The translations under genes and the position numbers were made by a program. Below are positions 26,540 through 35,271 of a DNA stretch of 64,000 nucleotides, one piece after another. The notes under the pieces are model-generated. The model did not search any database. It had not been told where the DNA came from and saw nothing but the letters and a program-made list of their open reading frames with translations. Source of the stretch: Rhizobium sp. CF122 (lineage in GTDB: Bacteria; Pseudomonadota; Alphaproteobacteria; Rhizobiales; Rhizobiaceae); NCBI RefSeq assembly GCF_000282035.1, contig NZ_AKKA01000023.1:172494-236493 (forward strand), read 5' to 3'. The first letter of the stretch is position 1. The number at the start of each line of letters is the position of its first letter.

Positions 26540-28456
26540 TCATTCCGAATCCGAAATGATTTCCATAAACCGGCGGCCGTATCGTTCGAGCTTGGTCGCG
26601 CCAACACCTGAGATCGACAACATTTCGTGATCTGTCGTCGGTCGCTCGGTTGCAAACGCGATGAGTGTGGTATCCGGGAAAATCACATAAGGAGCGACGC
26701 CCATTTCCTTGGCGATGGACATCCGTTCCGCTCGCATCGCCTGGAAGAGCTGCTCATCGCGACCAGACAGGCCAGTACCCCTTGTAGCCTGCGGCGTCCT
26801 ACCTTTCGCCCCCTTGCCAAATTTTTCCCGGTAATCCTTGCGCAGGACAACGTTGATTTCCTTCTTGAAGACCGCACGAGCTGACTGATCGAGCTTTATG
26901 GCTCCAAACTCGTCATGGGCGACCGAAATGAAGGAATGGGCGAGCAACTGTCTAAACACAGATTGCCAGGTGCTGGCCGGAAGGTCTTTTCCTGCGCCGA
27001 ACACGGGCATCTCAGTATGGCCGAACTTCGAGGTGCGATCCGTTAAGTTGCCGGTCAGCACGTCGATCAGATGAGCCACGCCGAAGCGCTCGCCCGTTCG
27101 ATAAACGGCCGCCAATGCTTTGATAGAGGCTGCGGTACCATCCCAGGTTTCGACCGGCCGGTTGCAGGTGTCGCAATTTCCGCACCGCGCGGACGCCGCT
27201 TCGCCGAAGTGGCCAAGGATCGCCTTTCGCCGGCATCCCGCCGTCTCGCAGATTCCGAGAAGGGCGTTCAGTTTCGCCCGTTCTATGCGCTTGATCTCGT
27301 CCGTCGCTTCGCCTTCGTCGATCATGCGGTGACGCTGGACGATGTCCGCCATGCCGTAGATCATGAAGGCTTCAGACGGGAGACCATCGCGACCTGCGCG
27401 TCCAGTTTCCTGGTAATAGGCTTCGACCGAAGAGGGGAGGTCAACATGCGCCACGTAGCGAACGTTCGGCTTGTTGATGCCCATCCCAAAGGCCACGGTC
27501 GCGACGAGGCAAAGGTCTTCTTCTAAACGAAACGCGTCCTGGTTCGCTGCCTTCTCGTTCGGATCCATCTTGGCATGGTATGCTTTGGCCTTGATGCCGT
27601 GATCGTTTAGCCATTCAGCGGTCTCTTCGACCTTCTTCCTCGATAGGCAATAGACGATCCCGCTCGATCCCTCGTGCCGCTTCAGGAAGCGCAGGAGCTG
27701 ACTTCTGGCATTGTCCCGCTCCACGATCTCGTATGAAATGTTCGGGCGGTCGAAGCTATCCATGTAAACGGCGGCGTCATCCAGTTCCAACTGCCGGATG
27801 ATGTCAGCCCGTGTATGAGCGTCCGCGGTCGCCGTCAGCGCAATTCTGGGGACATCGGGGTAAAGCTCCTTGAGCTTCCCAAGTCCAAGGTAATCTTTGC
27901 GAAAATTATGTCCCCAGGAACTGACGCAGTGGCATTCGTCGATAGCGATCAGGGAAATCGGCACGCTTCCGAACAGGTCGGCAAAGCCAGGCATCACAAC
28001 GCGCTCCGGCGTTACATACAGGAGCTTGATCTTGCCAGCTCGCAGACTGGACCGGACACGGCGGGATTCTTCTTCGGATTGCTGCGACCAGAGGCACTCG
28101 GCTGCCACGCCCAGCGACTTCAGCTCCTCAACCTGATCCCTCATCAACGCGATGAGCGGCGAGATGATAATGGTCGTTCCCGGCAGGCAAACACCGGGTA
28201 TCTGGAAGCACAGGGATTTGCCCTTGCCCGTCGGGAATAGCACGAGCGCATCGCCTCCAGACATGACATGGCGAATGACGTCTGCCTGCTTTCCACGGAA
28301 GCTGTCGTACCCCCAGACGCGTTTCAACACTTCCTCGGGGGAAGCGCGGTCGTCGAACAGTGCGCAAGACGCGGAGCGTTGGCTGGCAGCAGGCATCATT
28401 GAACGCCTTGCGAAAGGTTCCGGGGCTGATGGCGTTTTTGTACGAAGAAAACTCAT
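26540..28456 (-). CDS. recQ: ATP-dependent DNA helicase RecQ
   Basis: A 638-residue 3'-5' helicase for recombination and replication-fork repair. Helicase core: FPTGKGKSLCFQIPG (motif I, with Lys where RecQ usually has Gly), ISPLIALMRDQVEEL, IDECHCVSSWGHNFR (DECH box), and QETGRAGRDG (motif VI). Then the RecQ zinc-binding cysteines (CETAGCRRK, CGNCDTCNRP), a winged helix, and a complete C-terminal HRDC domain (TTLIAFATERPTTDHEMLSISGVG). It lies opposite to dnaG and rpoD. A separate fragment matching only its last 46 residues, on the other strand at 29951-30091, comes from a different recQ allele, so this copy may be a later arrival. Confidence 0.95.
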   Translation of the reverse strand: MSFLRTKTPSAPEPFARRSMMPAASQRSASCALFDDRASPEEVLKRVWGYDSFRGKQADVIRHVMSGGDALVLFPTGKGKSLCFQIPGVCLPGTTIIISPLIALMRDQVEELKSLGVAAECLWSQQSEEESRRVRSSLRAGKIKLLYVTPERVVMPGFADLFGSVPISLIAIDECHCVSSWGHNFRKDYLGLGKLKELYPDVPRIALTATADAHTRADIIRQLELDDAAVYMDSFDRPNISYEIVERDNARSQLLRFLKRHEGSSGIVYCLSRKKVEETAEWLNDHGIKAKAYHAKMDPNEKAANQDAFRLEEDLCLVATVAFGMGINKPNVRYVAHVDLPSSVEAYYQETGRAGRDGLPSEAFMIYGMADIVQRHRMIDEGEATDEIKRIERAKLNALLGICETAGCRRKAILGHFGEAASARCGNCDTCNRPVETWDGTAASIKALAAVYRTGERFGVAHLIDVLTGNLTDRTSKFGHTEMPVFGAGKDLPASTWQSVFRQLLAHSFISVAHDEFGAIKLDQSARAVFKKEINVVLRKDYREKFGKGAKGRTPQATRGTGLSGRDEQLFQAMRAERMSIAKEMGVAPYVIFPDTTLIAFATERPTTDHEMLSISGVGATKLERYGRRFMEIISDSE

Positions 28457-28926
28457 GGCGTAGGGATACTACGATTCGCATAAAGCATGCCGCGAGAAGC
28501 TGAGGTTTCCCCGCTTCCTGACATCGATAAGGCTTTCAAAGGATGCTTCGAGATCCCGACGAGGGACGTTTGCCAGGTGTTGCTGCTCATGCGGACTGCC
28601 GCATTCATGCTCATCGCCGTGGTTTCCTGCGTCGTCTTCGAGATGGTGCCAGCTGTTTTCGGACGCGTCGAGGGGCTTCGATCTCCAGTCTTTGCTTTGC
28701 TAATCCGCGTTTCGCCTATCTTGCTAATTGTTCATACGATGTCCACGGGATGGCAAAATCCTGTGGGCATGCGGTTGTGGCCTTCAACAGACGTCATCGT
28801 CCGCGACTGCTATTCCGGCTGGCGGCTACAAGGCCAGACGAAGCGGTTCGGGATTCAGTCGTTCAATGTGGACGGGGAGCGATCCCGGTGCGTTCCACGC
28901 TGAAGTCCATCGGGGCGCGCCCCCGT
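28457..28926. other. Inter-gene region with one doubtful small membrane-protein ORF
   Basis: 470 bp between recQ and the L,D-transpeptidase gene. A plus-strand ORF (28487-28903, 138 codons) has two hydrophobic stretches, VLLLMRTAAFMLIAVVSCVVF and LLIRVSPILLIVHTM, and could encode a small inner-membrane protein. It lacks a clear Shine-Dalgarno, its C-terminal half looks random, and other frames are open too. I do not call it a gene. No repeat or terminator was noticed. Confidence 0.3.
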
Positions 28927-29901
28927 TCAGTCGCGGAAGTCTACTTTTACCCCCGGTTTCACCATGCTGGCGAGTTCCTCGACGTCCCAATTGGTAAGCC
29001 TGACGCATCCGTGTGAGCCAGCCTTGTCGATCAGATTGGGCTGCGGAGTTCCGTGAATGCCATAGGTTGGCTCGGAGAGGTCGATCCAAACCGTTCCGAC
29101 TGGGTTATTGGGGCCGCTTGGCAGTTCAAGTTTCTTTTTATTTTTGCCCTGCTGGAAGTTGAGCTTGGGATTGTAAACGTATTTTGGATCGCGAGCGACG
29201 CCAATAACCTTGTGTCGCCCGATGGGGGAGGGGTTGTCCTCGCTGCCGATAGTGGCGGGATATACGGCCAGGATGGATCCGTCCTTAGCATATGCGATCA
29301 CCTGACCACTCTTGCGTCTCGCTTCGATGCGTTTAACGCTCCCGGTTCTCGGCGCACCTATGACCGCGACCGAAATTGTTTCGCCCGGGATGAATTTTTT
29401 CTCAGGGTTCAGCGCTTTCAACAGGTTAGTGTCCATGTGGAATCTCTCTGACAGCCTCTCAGCTACGCTGGTGTAGCCAAGATGCTGCATTTCAGCCTGC
29501 TTGGCGTAGTCCTTCGGTATGTTCTCGACCAAATCCGCGGCGTCATCCGGAGCGATCACATAGGGTCCGATGACATGGTGATCATCGTTCAAACGCTTGG
29601 CCATCTCCGGATCTGGCTTCCCATCGACGGGCAAACCCTGCATTGCTTCGAAGCCAGCGACAGCCTTCGTCAGGTTCTCCCCGGGGAGCCCGTCGATGAC
29701 GCCCGGCGACGAACCCGCTCGATCCAGGAGAACCTGAAGGTGGACGAGGGCCGGGTCCGGCTGCGGTGATCGCTCTGCCGGTTGGTCGGAGATGCTGGCT
29801 GTCACTGCATCGTTGACGGCTTGGGCCGAAATTTCCTGCCCGTTTCCGATACCGTGGGCCAGAAGCGAGATGAATCCGCCGATCAGTAGGGTTTTTATCA
29901 T
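28927..29901 (-). CDS. Periplasmic L,D-transpeptidase (YkuD) with peptidoglycan-binding domain
   Basis: A 324-residue exported protein. It has an N-terminal signal segment (MIKTLLIGGFISLLAHGIGNG), a peptidoglycan-binding-like helical domain (about 50-105, HLQVLLDRAGSSPGVIDG and VAGFEAMQGLPVDGKPD), a LysM-like spacer (ERFHMDTNLLKALNP), and a C-terminal YkuD domain with the HGTP and SHGCVRL motifs that carry the catalytic His and Cys. Such enzymes make 3-3 cross-links or attach proteins to peptidoglycan. It lies in the segment between recQ and the recQ remnant and may have come in with that segment. Confidence 0.9.
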   Translation of the reverse strand: MIKTLLIGGFISLLAHGIGNGQEISAQAVNDAVTASISDQPAERSPQPDPALVHLQVLLDRAGSSPGVIDGLPGENLTKAVAGFEAMQGLPVDGKPDPEMAKRLNDDHHVIGPYVIAPDDAADLVENIPKDYAKQAEMQHLGYTSVAERLSERFHMDTNLLKALNPEKKFIPGETISVAVIGAPRTGSVKRIEARRKSGQVIAYAKDGSILAVYPATIGSEDNPSPIGRHKVIGVARDPKYVYNPKLNFQQGKNKKKLELPSGPNNPVGTVWIDLSEPTYGIHGTPQPNLIDKAGSHGCVRLTNWDVEELASMVKPGVKVDFRD

Positions 29902-29950
29902 GTTCCTAGAAACGCTGAGTCATCAAAAGGTTCCGCTGCCAACCCTCACT

Positions 29951-30091
29951 GGCGATACGACGCTCATTGCCTTCGCGACCGAGCGGCCGCGCACGCACAA
30001 GGAGATGCTCGCCATCTCGGGCGTCGGCCAATCGAAACTCGAGCGCTACGGCGATGCGTTTCTAGACGTGATCCTCAGCCACGACGGCTAG
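29951..30091 (+). pseudogene. C-terminal remnant (HRDC end) of a second recQ gene
   Basis: The last 46 codons of a recQ reading frame. GDTTLIAFATERPRTHKEM, AISGVGQSKLERYGDAFLDVI and a stop can be aligned to the very end of the intact RecQ encoded at 26540-28456 (DTTLIAFATERPTTDHEM, SISGVGATKLERYGRRFMEII). The DNA of the two differs at many codon positions, so this is not a recent copy of the intact gene. The frame opens further upstream but loses similarity at once before 29951. It lacks helicase, zinc and winged-helix parts and cannot be a functional helicase. Confidence 0.82.
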
Positions 30092-30298
30092 GGTTTGACC
30101 GTACGTTTTAACAATGGCATCTTCCATGCCACGACACATGCAGGCATCCCGCGATGCACTGTTCGCATGGTGCCTCCTTTTGCCTTCGGTCCATAGCTTG
30201 CCATTGCCGCCATCGTTTCCAACAACCGTCGGCGGAGAGAGTGAAAACATCCCACAGACATTGCCTTGAACGCGCAAGTTAACAGCGGAGAATGTTGG

Positions 30299-31357
30299 AT
30301 GCCTGACCCGTCGCAATCGCAGCCGCATTCTCATCTGGGATCTCTGGTCATCATCGCTGCCGTGGTCGCCATCGGAGCAGGGGCGTTCGCTTACACTGCA
30401 GGTTGGTTCTCGCCCGGGCGTCTCACCCCGACGAAGCTCGTCGGTGCGCTGGCGCCACCCGATGGGCCGGCGCTTGGCCATCGGCGAAATCACGCAAAAG
30501 GCATCTGTTTCACCGGCATATTTGAAGCGAACGGGAATGGCACGGCTCTCTCCCGTGCGACCGCTTTCGTTGCTGGGCAATATCCGGCTGTCGGACGATT
30601 CAATCTTGGTACGCCTGACCCGAGTGCAACCGACGCCACGGTTCGCGTGCGGGGGATCGGAATTCAGATTTCGACCCCCGACGGCGACGTTTGGCGCATG
30701 GCCATGATCGATCCGCCAATCTTTCCGGTCGCCACGCCTCAGGCGTTCTACGAGCTGCTCGAAGCGTCGAAGAGCAAGGATCCGGAGGTCATGAAAGCTT
30801 ACGCCGCAGCGCATCCGGAATTTGCGGCATTCGGCAAGTGGGCAACGACTGCGCCGTGGACCGCCAGCTACGCGGAAGTGGCATTCAATAGCCTCAACGC
30901 CTTCATCTTTACCGATGGTGCCGGCGCAGACCACGCTGTCCGCTGGTCGCTGACGCCGCAAGCGCAGGTCACGCCGATTTCCGCTCCTGACCTGGAAAAG
31001 CTTGGTCCCAACCACTTGGACGAGGACATCATGGACCGCGTCAGCAAGGCGCCGCAGCGCTGGACGATGGTCTTAACGCAAGCCGACCCATCGGACCCAA
31101 CCTCGGATCCGACGAAGGCGTGGCCACCGGAGCGCAGAACTGTTCAGGCCGGCACGCTGGTCGTGCAGAAGATCGAGGTGGAGGCAGACGGCCCTTGCCG
31201 CGACATCAACTTCGATCCGACCGTCTTGCCTGATGGCATCAAGGTGTCCGACGATCCGTTCCCGGCAGCGCGCTCGGCAGCTTATGCCAAGTCTTATGAC
31301 CTCCGTACTTCGGAAGCGAGTTACTACCCTCGAACCGCCGGGAGCACAAAGCCATGA
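30299..31357 (+). CDS. Catalase-related (SrpA-like) heme peroxidase, membrane-anchored
   Basis: A 352-residue protein with one N-terminal membrane anchor (GSLVIIAAVVAIGAGAFAYTAGWF) and a minimal catalase fold. HAKGICFTGIFEANG carries the distal His region, then VGRFNLGTPDPSATDATVRVRGIGIQ and WRMAMIDPPIFPV. This small catalase family (srpA, catalase-related peroxidases) acts as a peroxidase more than a true catalase. The start at 30299 follows GCGGAG at 8 bp; a TTG at 30266 is open but unlikely. The stop overlaps the start of a cytochrome b561 gene by 4 bp, so the cytochrome probably feeds electrons from the quinone pool to this periplasm-facing peroxidase. Confidence 0.88.
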   Translation: MPDPSQSQPHSHLGSLVIIAAVVAIGAGAFAYTAGWFSPGRLTPTKLVGALAPPDGPALGHRRNHAKGICFTGIFEANGNGTALSRATAFVAGQYPAVGRFNLGTPDPSATDATVRVRGIGIQISTPDGDVWRMAMIDPPIFPVATPQAFYELLEASKSKDPEVMKAYAAAHPEFAAFGKWATTAPWTASYAEVAFNSLNAFIFTDGAGADHAVRWSLTPQAQVTPISAPDLEKLGPNHLDEDIMDRVSKAPQRWTMVLTQADPSDPTSDPTKAWPPERRTVQAGTLVVQKIEVEADGPCRDINFDPTVLPDGIKVSDDPFPAARSAAYAKSYDLRTSEASYYPRTAGSTKP

Positions 31358-31929
31358 GCCGCACCAACACCGAGTTCACCGCGCTTCAGCGCTCATTGCA
31401 CTGGCTGATGGCAATCTGCATTCTGGCAATGCTTTTTATCGGCGTCGGGATGGTGTCCACGATCGGGCGGCAGTACACCCCTTTGCTGGCCACCCATAAG
31501 ACGCTCGGCATCACAATTCTCGTACTGGCCCTGATCCGCCTTGTGGTCCGATTTATCTATGGCGCGCCGGCGCTGCCTGTCGATCTTCCCGAGCCGATGA
31601 AGCTCGCCGCGCACCTGTCGCACCTTGCCTTGTACGCACTGATGATCGGCATGCCGCTGATTGGCTGGGCCATGATGTCTGCAGGCGCCTATCCTATCGT
31701 CCTTTACGGTCAGATACGGCTTCCTGCGATCCTGCCGCAGAGCGACAGCCTGCACACACTGCTGTGGAACGCGCACTTCTATCTGGCCTTTGCCTTTTTC
31801 GCGCTCGTCTTGCTGCATCTTGCGGCCGCGCTGTTTCATGCGCTTGTCCGGCGCGACGGGGTCTTGCAGACCATGCTGCCGGTCGAGAACAATGATGTGC
31901 CACTGAAACCCCAACGGAACGAACATTAG
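31354..31929 (+). CDS. Cytochrome b561-family membrane protein
   Basis: A 191-residue four-helix membrane protein of the bacterial cytochrome b561 (YodB/CybB) type. It begins FTALQRSLHWLMAICILAMLFIGVGM, with further helices at TLGITILVLALIRLVVRFIYG, LSHLALYALMIGMPLIGWAMM and AHFYLAFAFFALVLLHLAAALFHALVRRDG. Histidines in helices 1, 3 and 4 (LHW, SHLAL, NAHFYL, LHLAAALFH) are suited to bind two b hemes. It is translationally coupled (ATGA) to the catalase-like peroxidase and most likely its electron donor. Confidence 0.9.
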   Translation: MSRTNTEFTALQRSLHWLMAICILAMLFIGVGMVSTIGRQYTPLLATHKTLGITILVLALIRLVVRFIYGAPALPVDLPEPMKLAAHLSHLALYALMIGMPLIGWAMMSAGAYPIVLYGQIRLPAILPQSDSLHTLLWNAHFYLAFAFFALVLLHLAAALFHALVRRDGVLQTMLPVENNDVPLKPQRNEH

Positions 31930-32211
31930 AGCGCCTCGCGAAGGAGCAGCTCGATCTGCCAGCGTCGGCCGCTTGTCGAGCATGCAGCCGAGATCGCCTG
32001 GAATGTTGTCATCGCCGGCACGGCGCCCACGCTCATCACAAGCGCCTCGGATGCCCGTCGTGGACGCTGACCGGTTCTGATCTCTGTCAATCCACACAGT
32101 GGATATGATTTGACGATCTGCGTCCGCAAAACCAGGCTTGAGGACGGCAAGACAGGCGCTTGGCTATGTGCTAGTGCAGGGCATCGGGAAACATCACAAG
32201 AAGGGCATTCA

Positions 32212-33399
32212 ATGACCTCGCAATTCCTCTCCCACCTGCGCACCGAACTTGCCGCACTGAAGGACGCCGGGCTTTACAAGTCCGAGCGCATCATCACGTC
32301 AAAGCAGGGGGGCGAAATCGCCGTTACCTCAGGCGAGCGGGTTTTGAACTTCTGCGCCAACAACTACCTCGGGCTCGCCGACAACGAGGAGCTTGCCGAA
32401 GCGGGCAAGAAGGCGCTCGACCGCTATGGCTATGGCATGGCCTCAGTGCGCTTCATCTGCGGCACGCAGGAGGAGCACAAGCAGCTCGAGGCGCGCATTT
32501 CCTCCTTCCTCGGCATGGAAGACACCATCCTCTATTCCTCGTGTTTCGACGCTAACGGCGGCCTGTTCGAAACGCTGCTCGGCGAGGAAGATGCGATCAT
32601 CTCAGACGCGCTGAACCATGCCTCGATCATCGACGGTGTGCGCCTCTCCAAGGCCAAGCGCTTGCGCTATGCCAACAATGACATGAAGGCGCTGGAGGAA
32701 GAGTTGAAGAAGGCGCAAGGCAGTCGCTTCAAGCTGATCGCCACCGACGGTGTCTTTTCGATGGACGGCATCATTGCCAATCTGCAGGGCGTCTGCGATT
32801 TGGCCGAGAAGTATGGCGCGATGGTCATGGTCGATGACAGCCACGCCGTCGGCTTCGTTGGCAAACACGGGCGCGGGTCGGCGGAGCATTGCGGGGTCGA
32901 GGGCCGGGTCGATATCATCACCGGGACGCTTGGGAAGGCGCTCGGCGGTGCTTCCGGCGGCTATACCTCGGCCAAGGCGGAAACGGTCGAGTGGCTCCGC
33001 CAGCGGTCGCGTCCCTATCTGTTCTCGAATACGCTGGCGCCGGTGATCGCCGCGGCGTCCCTCAAGGTCTTCGATCTCATTGAGAATGGCGATGCACTGC
33101 GCGAGCGGCTGGCGGCCAATGCGACGTTGTTCCGCTTGGAGATGACGAAGCTCGGCTTCACGTTGGCGGGCGAGGGGCATCCGATCATTCCGGTCATGCT
33201 CGGCGATGCCAAGCTGGCGCAGGACATGGCGGCGCTGATGTTGAAAAAGGGCGTCTACGTGATCGGCTTCTCCTTCCCGGTTGTGCCGAAAGGGCAAGCA
33301 CGCATCCGCACGCAGATGTCGGCCGCGCATTCGCGTGCGGACGTCGAGCGGACGATCGCAGCCTTCGCGGAAGCTGGCCGCGAACTCGGTGTCATCTAA
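32212..33399 (+). CDS. kbl: Glycine C-acetyltransferase (2-amino-3-ketobutyrate CoA ligase)
   Basis: A 395-residue PLP enzyme of the alpha-oxoamine synthase family. With Tdh it degrades threonine: Kbl cleaves 2-amino-3-ketobutyrate with CoA to glycine and acetyl-CoA. Motifs seen: [14 protein letters not shown] near the start, [37 protein letters not shown], and the PLP-lysine motif [15 protein letters not shown]. The start at 32212 follows AAGAAGGGC; an in-frame upstream extension to 32110 shows no similarity. tdh follows 21 bp downstream, forming the kbl-tdh operon known in many bacteria. Confidence 0.97.
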   Translation: MTSQFLSHLRTELAALKDAGLYKSERIITSKQGGEIAVTSGERVLNFCANNYLGLADNEELAEAGKKALDRYGYGMASVRFICGTQEEHKQLEARISSFLGMEDTILYSSCFDANGGLFETLLGEEDAIISDALNHASIIDGVRLSKAKRLRYANNDMKALEEELKKAQGSRFKLIATDGVFSMDGIIANLQGVCDLAEKYGAMVMVDDSHAVGFVGKHGRGSAEHCGVEGRVDIITGTLGKALGGASGGYTSAKAETVEWLRQRSRPYLFSNTLAPVIAAASLKVFDLIENGDALRERLAANATLFRLEMTKLGFTLAGEGHPIIPVMLGDAKLAQDMAALMLKKGVYVIGFSFPVVPKGQARIRTQMSAAHSRADVERTIAAFAEAGRELGVI

Positions 33400-33420
33400 A
33401 GGGTTTGGGAGAGTAGGATC

Positions 33421-34458
33421 ATGTCGAACATGATGAAGGCACTGGTCAAGGCAAAGCCGGAGGTCGGGCTTTGGATGGAGCATGTTCCCGTTCCCGAGGT
33501 CGGGCCGAACGATGTGCTGATCAAGGTGAAAAAATCCGCGATCTGCGGCACCGATGTGCATATCTGGAACTGGGACCAGTGGGCGCAGAAGACCATTCCG
33601 GTGCCGATGGTGGTTGGCCACGAATTCTGCGGCGAGATCGCACAGATCGGCTCGGCGGTAACGAAATATCATGTCGGCGAGCGGGTCTCCGGCGAGGGAC
33701 ATATCGTCTGCGGCAAGTGCCGCAACTGCCGCGCAGGTAGAGGGCATCTGTGCCGCAATACGCTGGGCGTCGGCGTCAACCGCCCCGGTTCCTTCGGAGA
33801 GTTCGTCTGCATTCCCGAGGCGAACGTGGTGCCAATCCCGGATGATATTCCCGACGAGATAGCCGCGATCTTCGATCCATTCGGCAACGCGGTGCACACG
33901 GCGCTGTCCTTCGATCTCGTCGGCGAGGACGTGCTTGTCACCGGCGCTGGGCCGATCGGCATCATGGGGGCGCTGGTCGCCAAGCGATCGGGGGCGCGCA
34001 AGGTCGTCATCACCGATATCAACCCGCACCGGCTCGACCTCGCCCGCAAGCTTGGCATCGATTATGTCGTCGACGCCTCGAAGGAGAACCTTGCCGATGT
34101 GATGAAGTCGATCGGCATGACCGAGGGCTTCGACGTCGGACTGGAAATGTCGGGCGCCGCACCGGCGTTCCGCGACATGATCGACAAGATGAATAATGGC
34201 GGCAAGATCGCCATCCTCGGCATCGCACCCGCCGGCTTCGAGATCGACTGGAACAAAGTCATCTTCAAGATGCTTAACCTGAAGGGCATCTACGGCCGCG
34301 AGATGTTCGAGACCTGGTACAAGATGATTGCCTTCGTGCAAGGCGGGTTGGATCTGTCGCCTGTCATCACGCACCGGATCGGCATCGATGACTTCCGGGA
34401 GGGGTTCGAGGCGATGCGCTCCGGCAACTCCGGCAAGGTGGTCATGGATTGGAACTGA
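33421..34458 (+). CDS. tdh: L-threonine 3-dehydrogenase
   Basis: A 345-residue zinc MDR dehydrogenase oxidising threonine to 2-amino-3-ketobutyrate with NAD+. Zinc and active-site motifs: [18 protein letters not shown] (a Tdh signature), GHEFCGEI, and structural-zinc cysteines in [18 protein letters not shown] site [10 protein letters not shown]-terminal [12 protein letters not shown] is typical of Tdh. Second gene of the kbl-tdh operon; the GFA-family gene follows 9 bp after its stop and may be co-transcribed. Confidence 0.97.
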   Translation: MSNMMKALVKAKPEVGLWMEHVPVPEVGPNDVLIKVKKSAICGTDVHIWNWDQWAQKTIPVPMVVGHEFCGEIAQIGSAVTKYHVGERVSGEGHIVCGKCRNCRAGRGHLCRNTLGVGVNRPGSFGEFVCIPEANVVPIPDDIPDEIAAIFDPFGNAVHTALSFDLVGEDVLVTGAGPIGIMGALVAKRSGARKVVITDINPHRLDLARKLGIDYVVDASKENLADVMKSIGMTEGFDVGLEMSGAAPAFRDMIDKMNNGGKIAILGIAPAGFEIDWNKVIFKMLNLKGIYGREMFETWYKMIAFVQGGLDLSPVITHRIGIDDFREGFEAMRSGNSGKVVMDWN

Positions 34459-34467
34459 GGGGGACTT

Positions 34468-34815
34468 ATGATTTACGAGGGAAGCTGCCATTGCGGCAAA
34501 ATCGCATTCGAAGTGGACGGGGAGTTCACCTCCGCCCTTGATTGCAATTGTTCACTTTGCCGACGGCGCGGAGGGCTGCTCGCCTTCGTTGCGCGCGACA
34601 AGTTCACGCTGAAAACGCCGCGTGAGACCCTGTCGACCTATACGTTCAATACGCGCACCATTCAGCACCGCTTCTGCGACACGTGCGGCATTGCTCCTTT
34701 CGCCGAAGCCAAAATGCCTGATGGCGCCGAGATGGCGTGCATCAACGTCCGCTGCATTCCTGCTGTCGATCTTGCAAGTCTAGAGATCCAACCCTGGGAT
34801 GGGCAGTCTCACTAA
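34468..34815 (+). CDS. GFA-family (CENP-V/GFA domain) zinc protein
   Basis: A 115-residue protein with the GFA cysteine pattern: GSCHCGKIAFEV, CNCSLCRRRGGLLAFV and FCDTCGIAPF, giving the cysteines that bind two zinc ions. The family is named for a reported glutathione-dependent formaldehyde-activating enzyme, but that activity has been questioned and most members have unknown function. It lies 9 bp after tdh on the same strand, so it is probably read as the third gene of that operon. Confidence 0.87.
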   Translation: MIYEGSCHCGKIAFEVDGEFTSALDCNCSLCRRRGGLLAFVARDKFTLKTPRETLSTYTFNTRTIQHRFCDTCGIAPFAEAKMPDGAEMACINVRCIPAVDLASLEIQPWDGQSH

Positions 34816-34898
34816 GCGTTCGACCCGGATTGAACAACTGAAGGCGGGCAGACGAATCTTGGCGGCAACTTTGCCGTTCAAGAAGAATGCCTGCTGCT

Positions 34899-34926
34899 CT
34901 TGTCTTCTTGTGGTGACATCCTATCT
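34899..34926 (+). promoter_or_regulatory. Candidate sigma-70 promoter upstream of rpoD
   Basis: CTTGTC (34899-34904), 16-bp spacer, CTATCT (34921-34926), close to the alphaproteobacterial CTTGAC/CTATAT pattern. It would give an rpoD leader of about 340 nt. Read by eye. Confidence 0.4.
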
Positions 34927-35141
34927 ATGCTTGGCAATCGCTTGAGCGGTTCCGGGCCTGTGGATAAGGCTTTTTCCGGGTTTTCTGAGGCTTTTTTGCT
35001 AGAAAAGCTTGACGAGAACAAAAAATATGGGAATCACCGTTCGACTTGGAAAGCGGTGAACTGGGTCAAGGGCGGATCGCACAACCATGGCCGGACATAT
35101 GATGACTTTTGAGCTCTGTCGTCCGTCGCCGGCAATCGTGG

Positions 35142-35156
35142 TTAATCAGGCATTAA
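35142..35156. promoter_or_regulatory. Possible CtrA-binding site (TTAA-N7-TTAA) upstream of rpoD
   Basis: A perfect TTAA-N7-TTAA at 116 bp before the rpoD start. This is the full CtrA recognition pattern of alphaproteobacteria. A chance match somewhere in 64 kb is not negligible, so support is weak without conservation. Confidence 0.3.
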
Positions 35157-35271
35157 ATCTCATCCCGTTAGGTGGGACTAGGTGATTCGAGACGGTCGTA
35201 TGCGGCGTATCGGCTGCGTGCGGCCGTTCACTGCGGCGAGTTTGAATAGCGTCAGGAAGGCGACGACATAA

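Larger units (their letters stand above)
34816..35271 (+). other. rpoD upstream region (456 bp, no gene)
   Basis: No convincing gene: a short ORF at 34900-35112 has no ribosome-binding site or recognisable protein features. The region holds a possible housekeeping promoter at 34899-34926, a TTAA-N7-TTAA element at 35142-35156 and T-rich stretches. A weak AGGAAGG lies 11-12 bp before the rpoD ATG. Confidence 0.5.

Noticed and set aside
31930..32211. Possible gene or remnant between cytochrome b561 and kbl
   Set aside because: Frames are open on both strands but none resembles a family I know and none has good translation signals.
34900..35112. 70-codon ORF upstream of rpoD
   Set aside because: No ribosome-binding site, no recognisable protein features, and it overlaps promoter-like elements.
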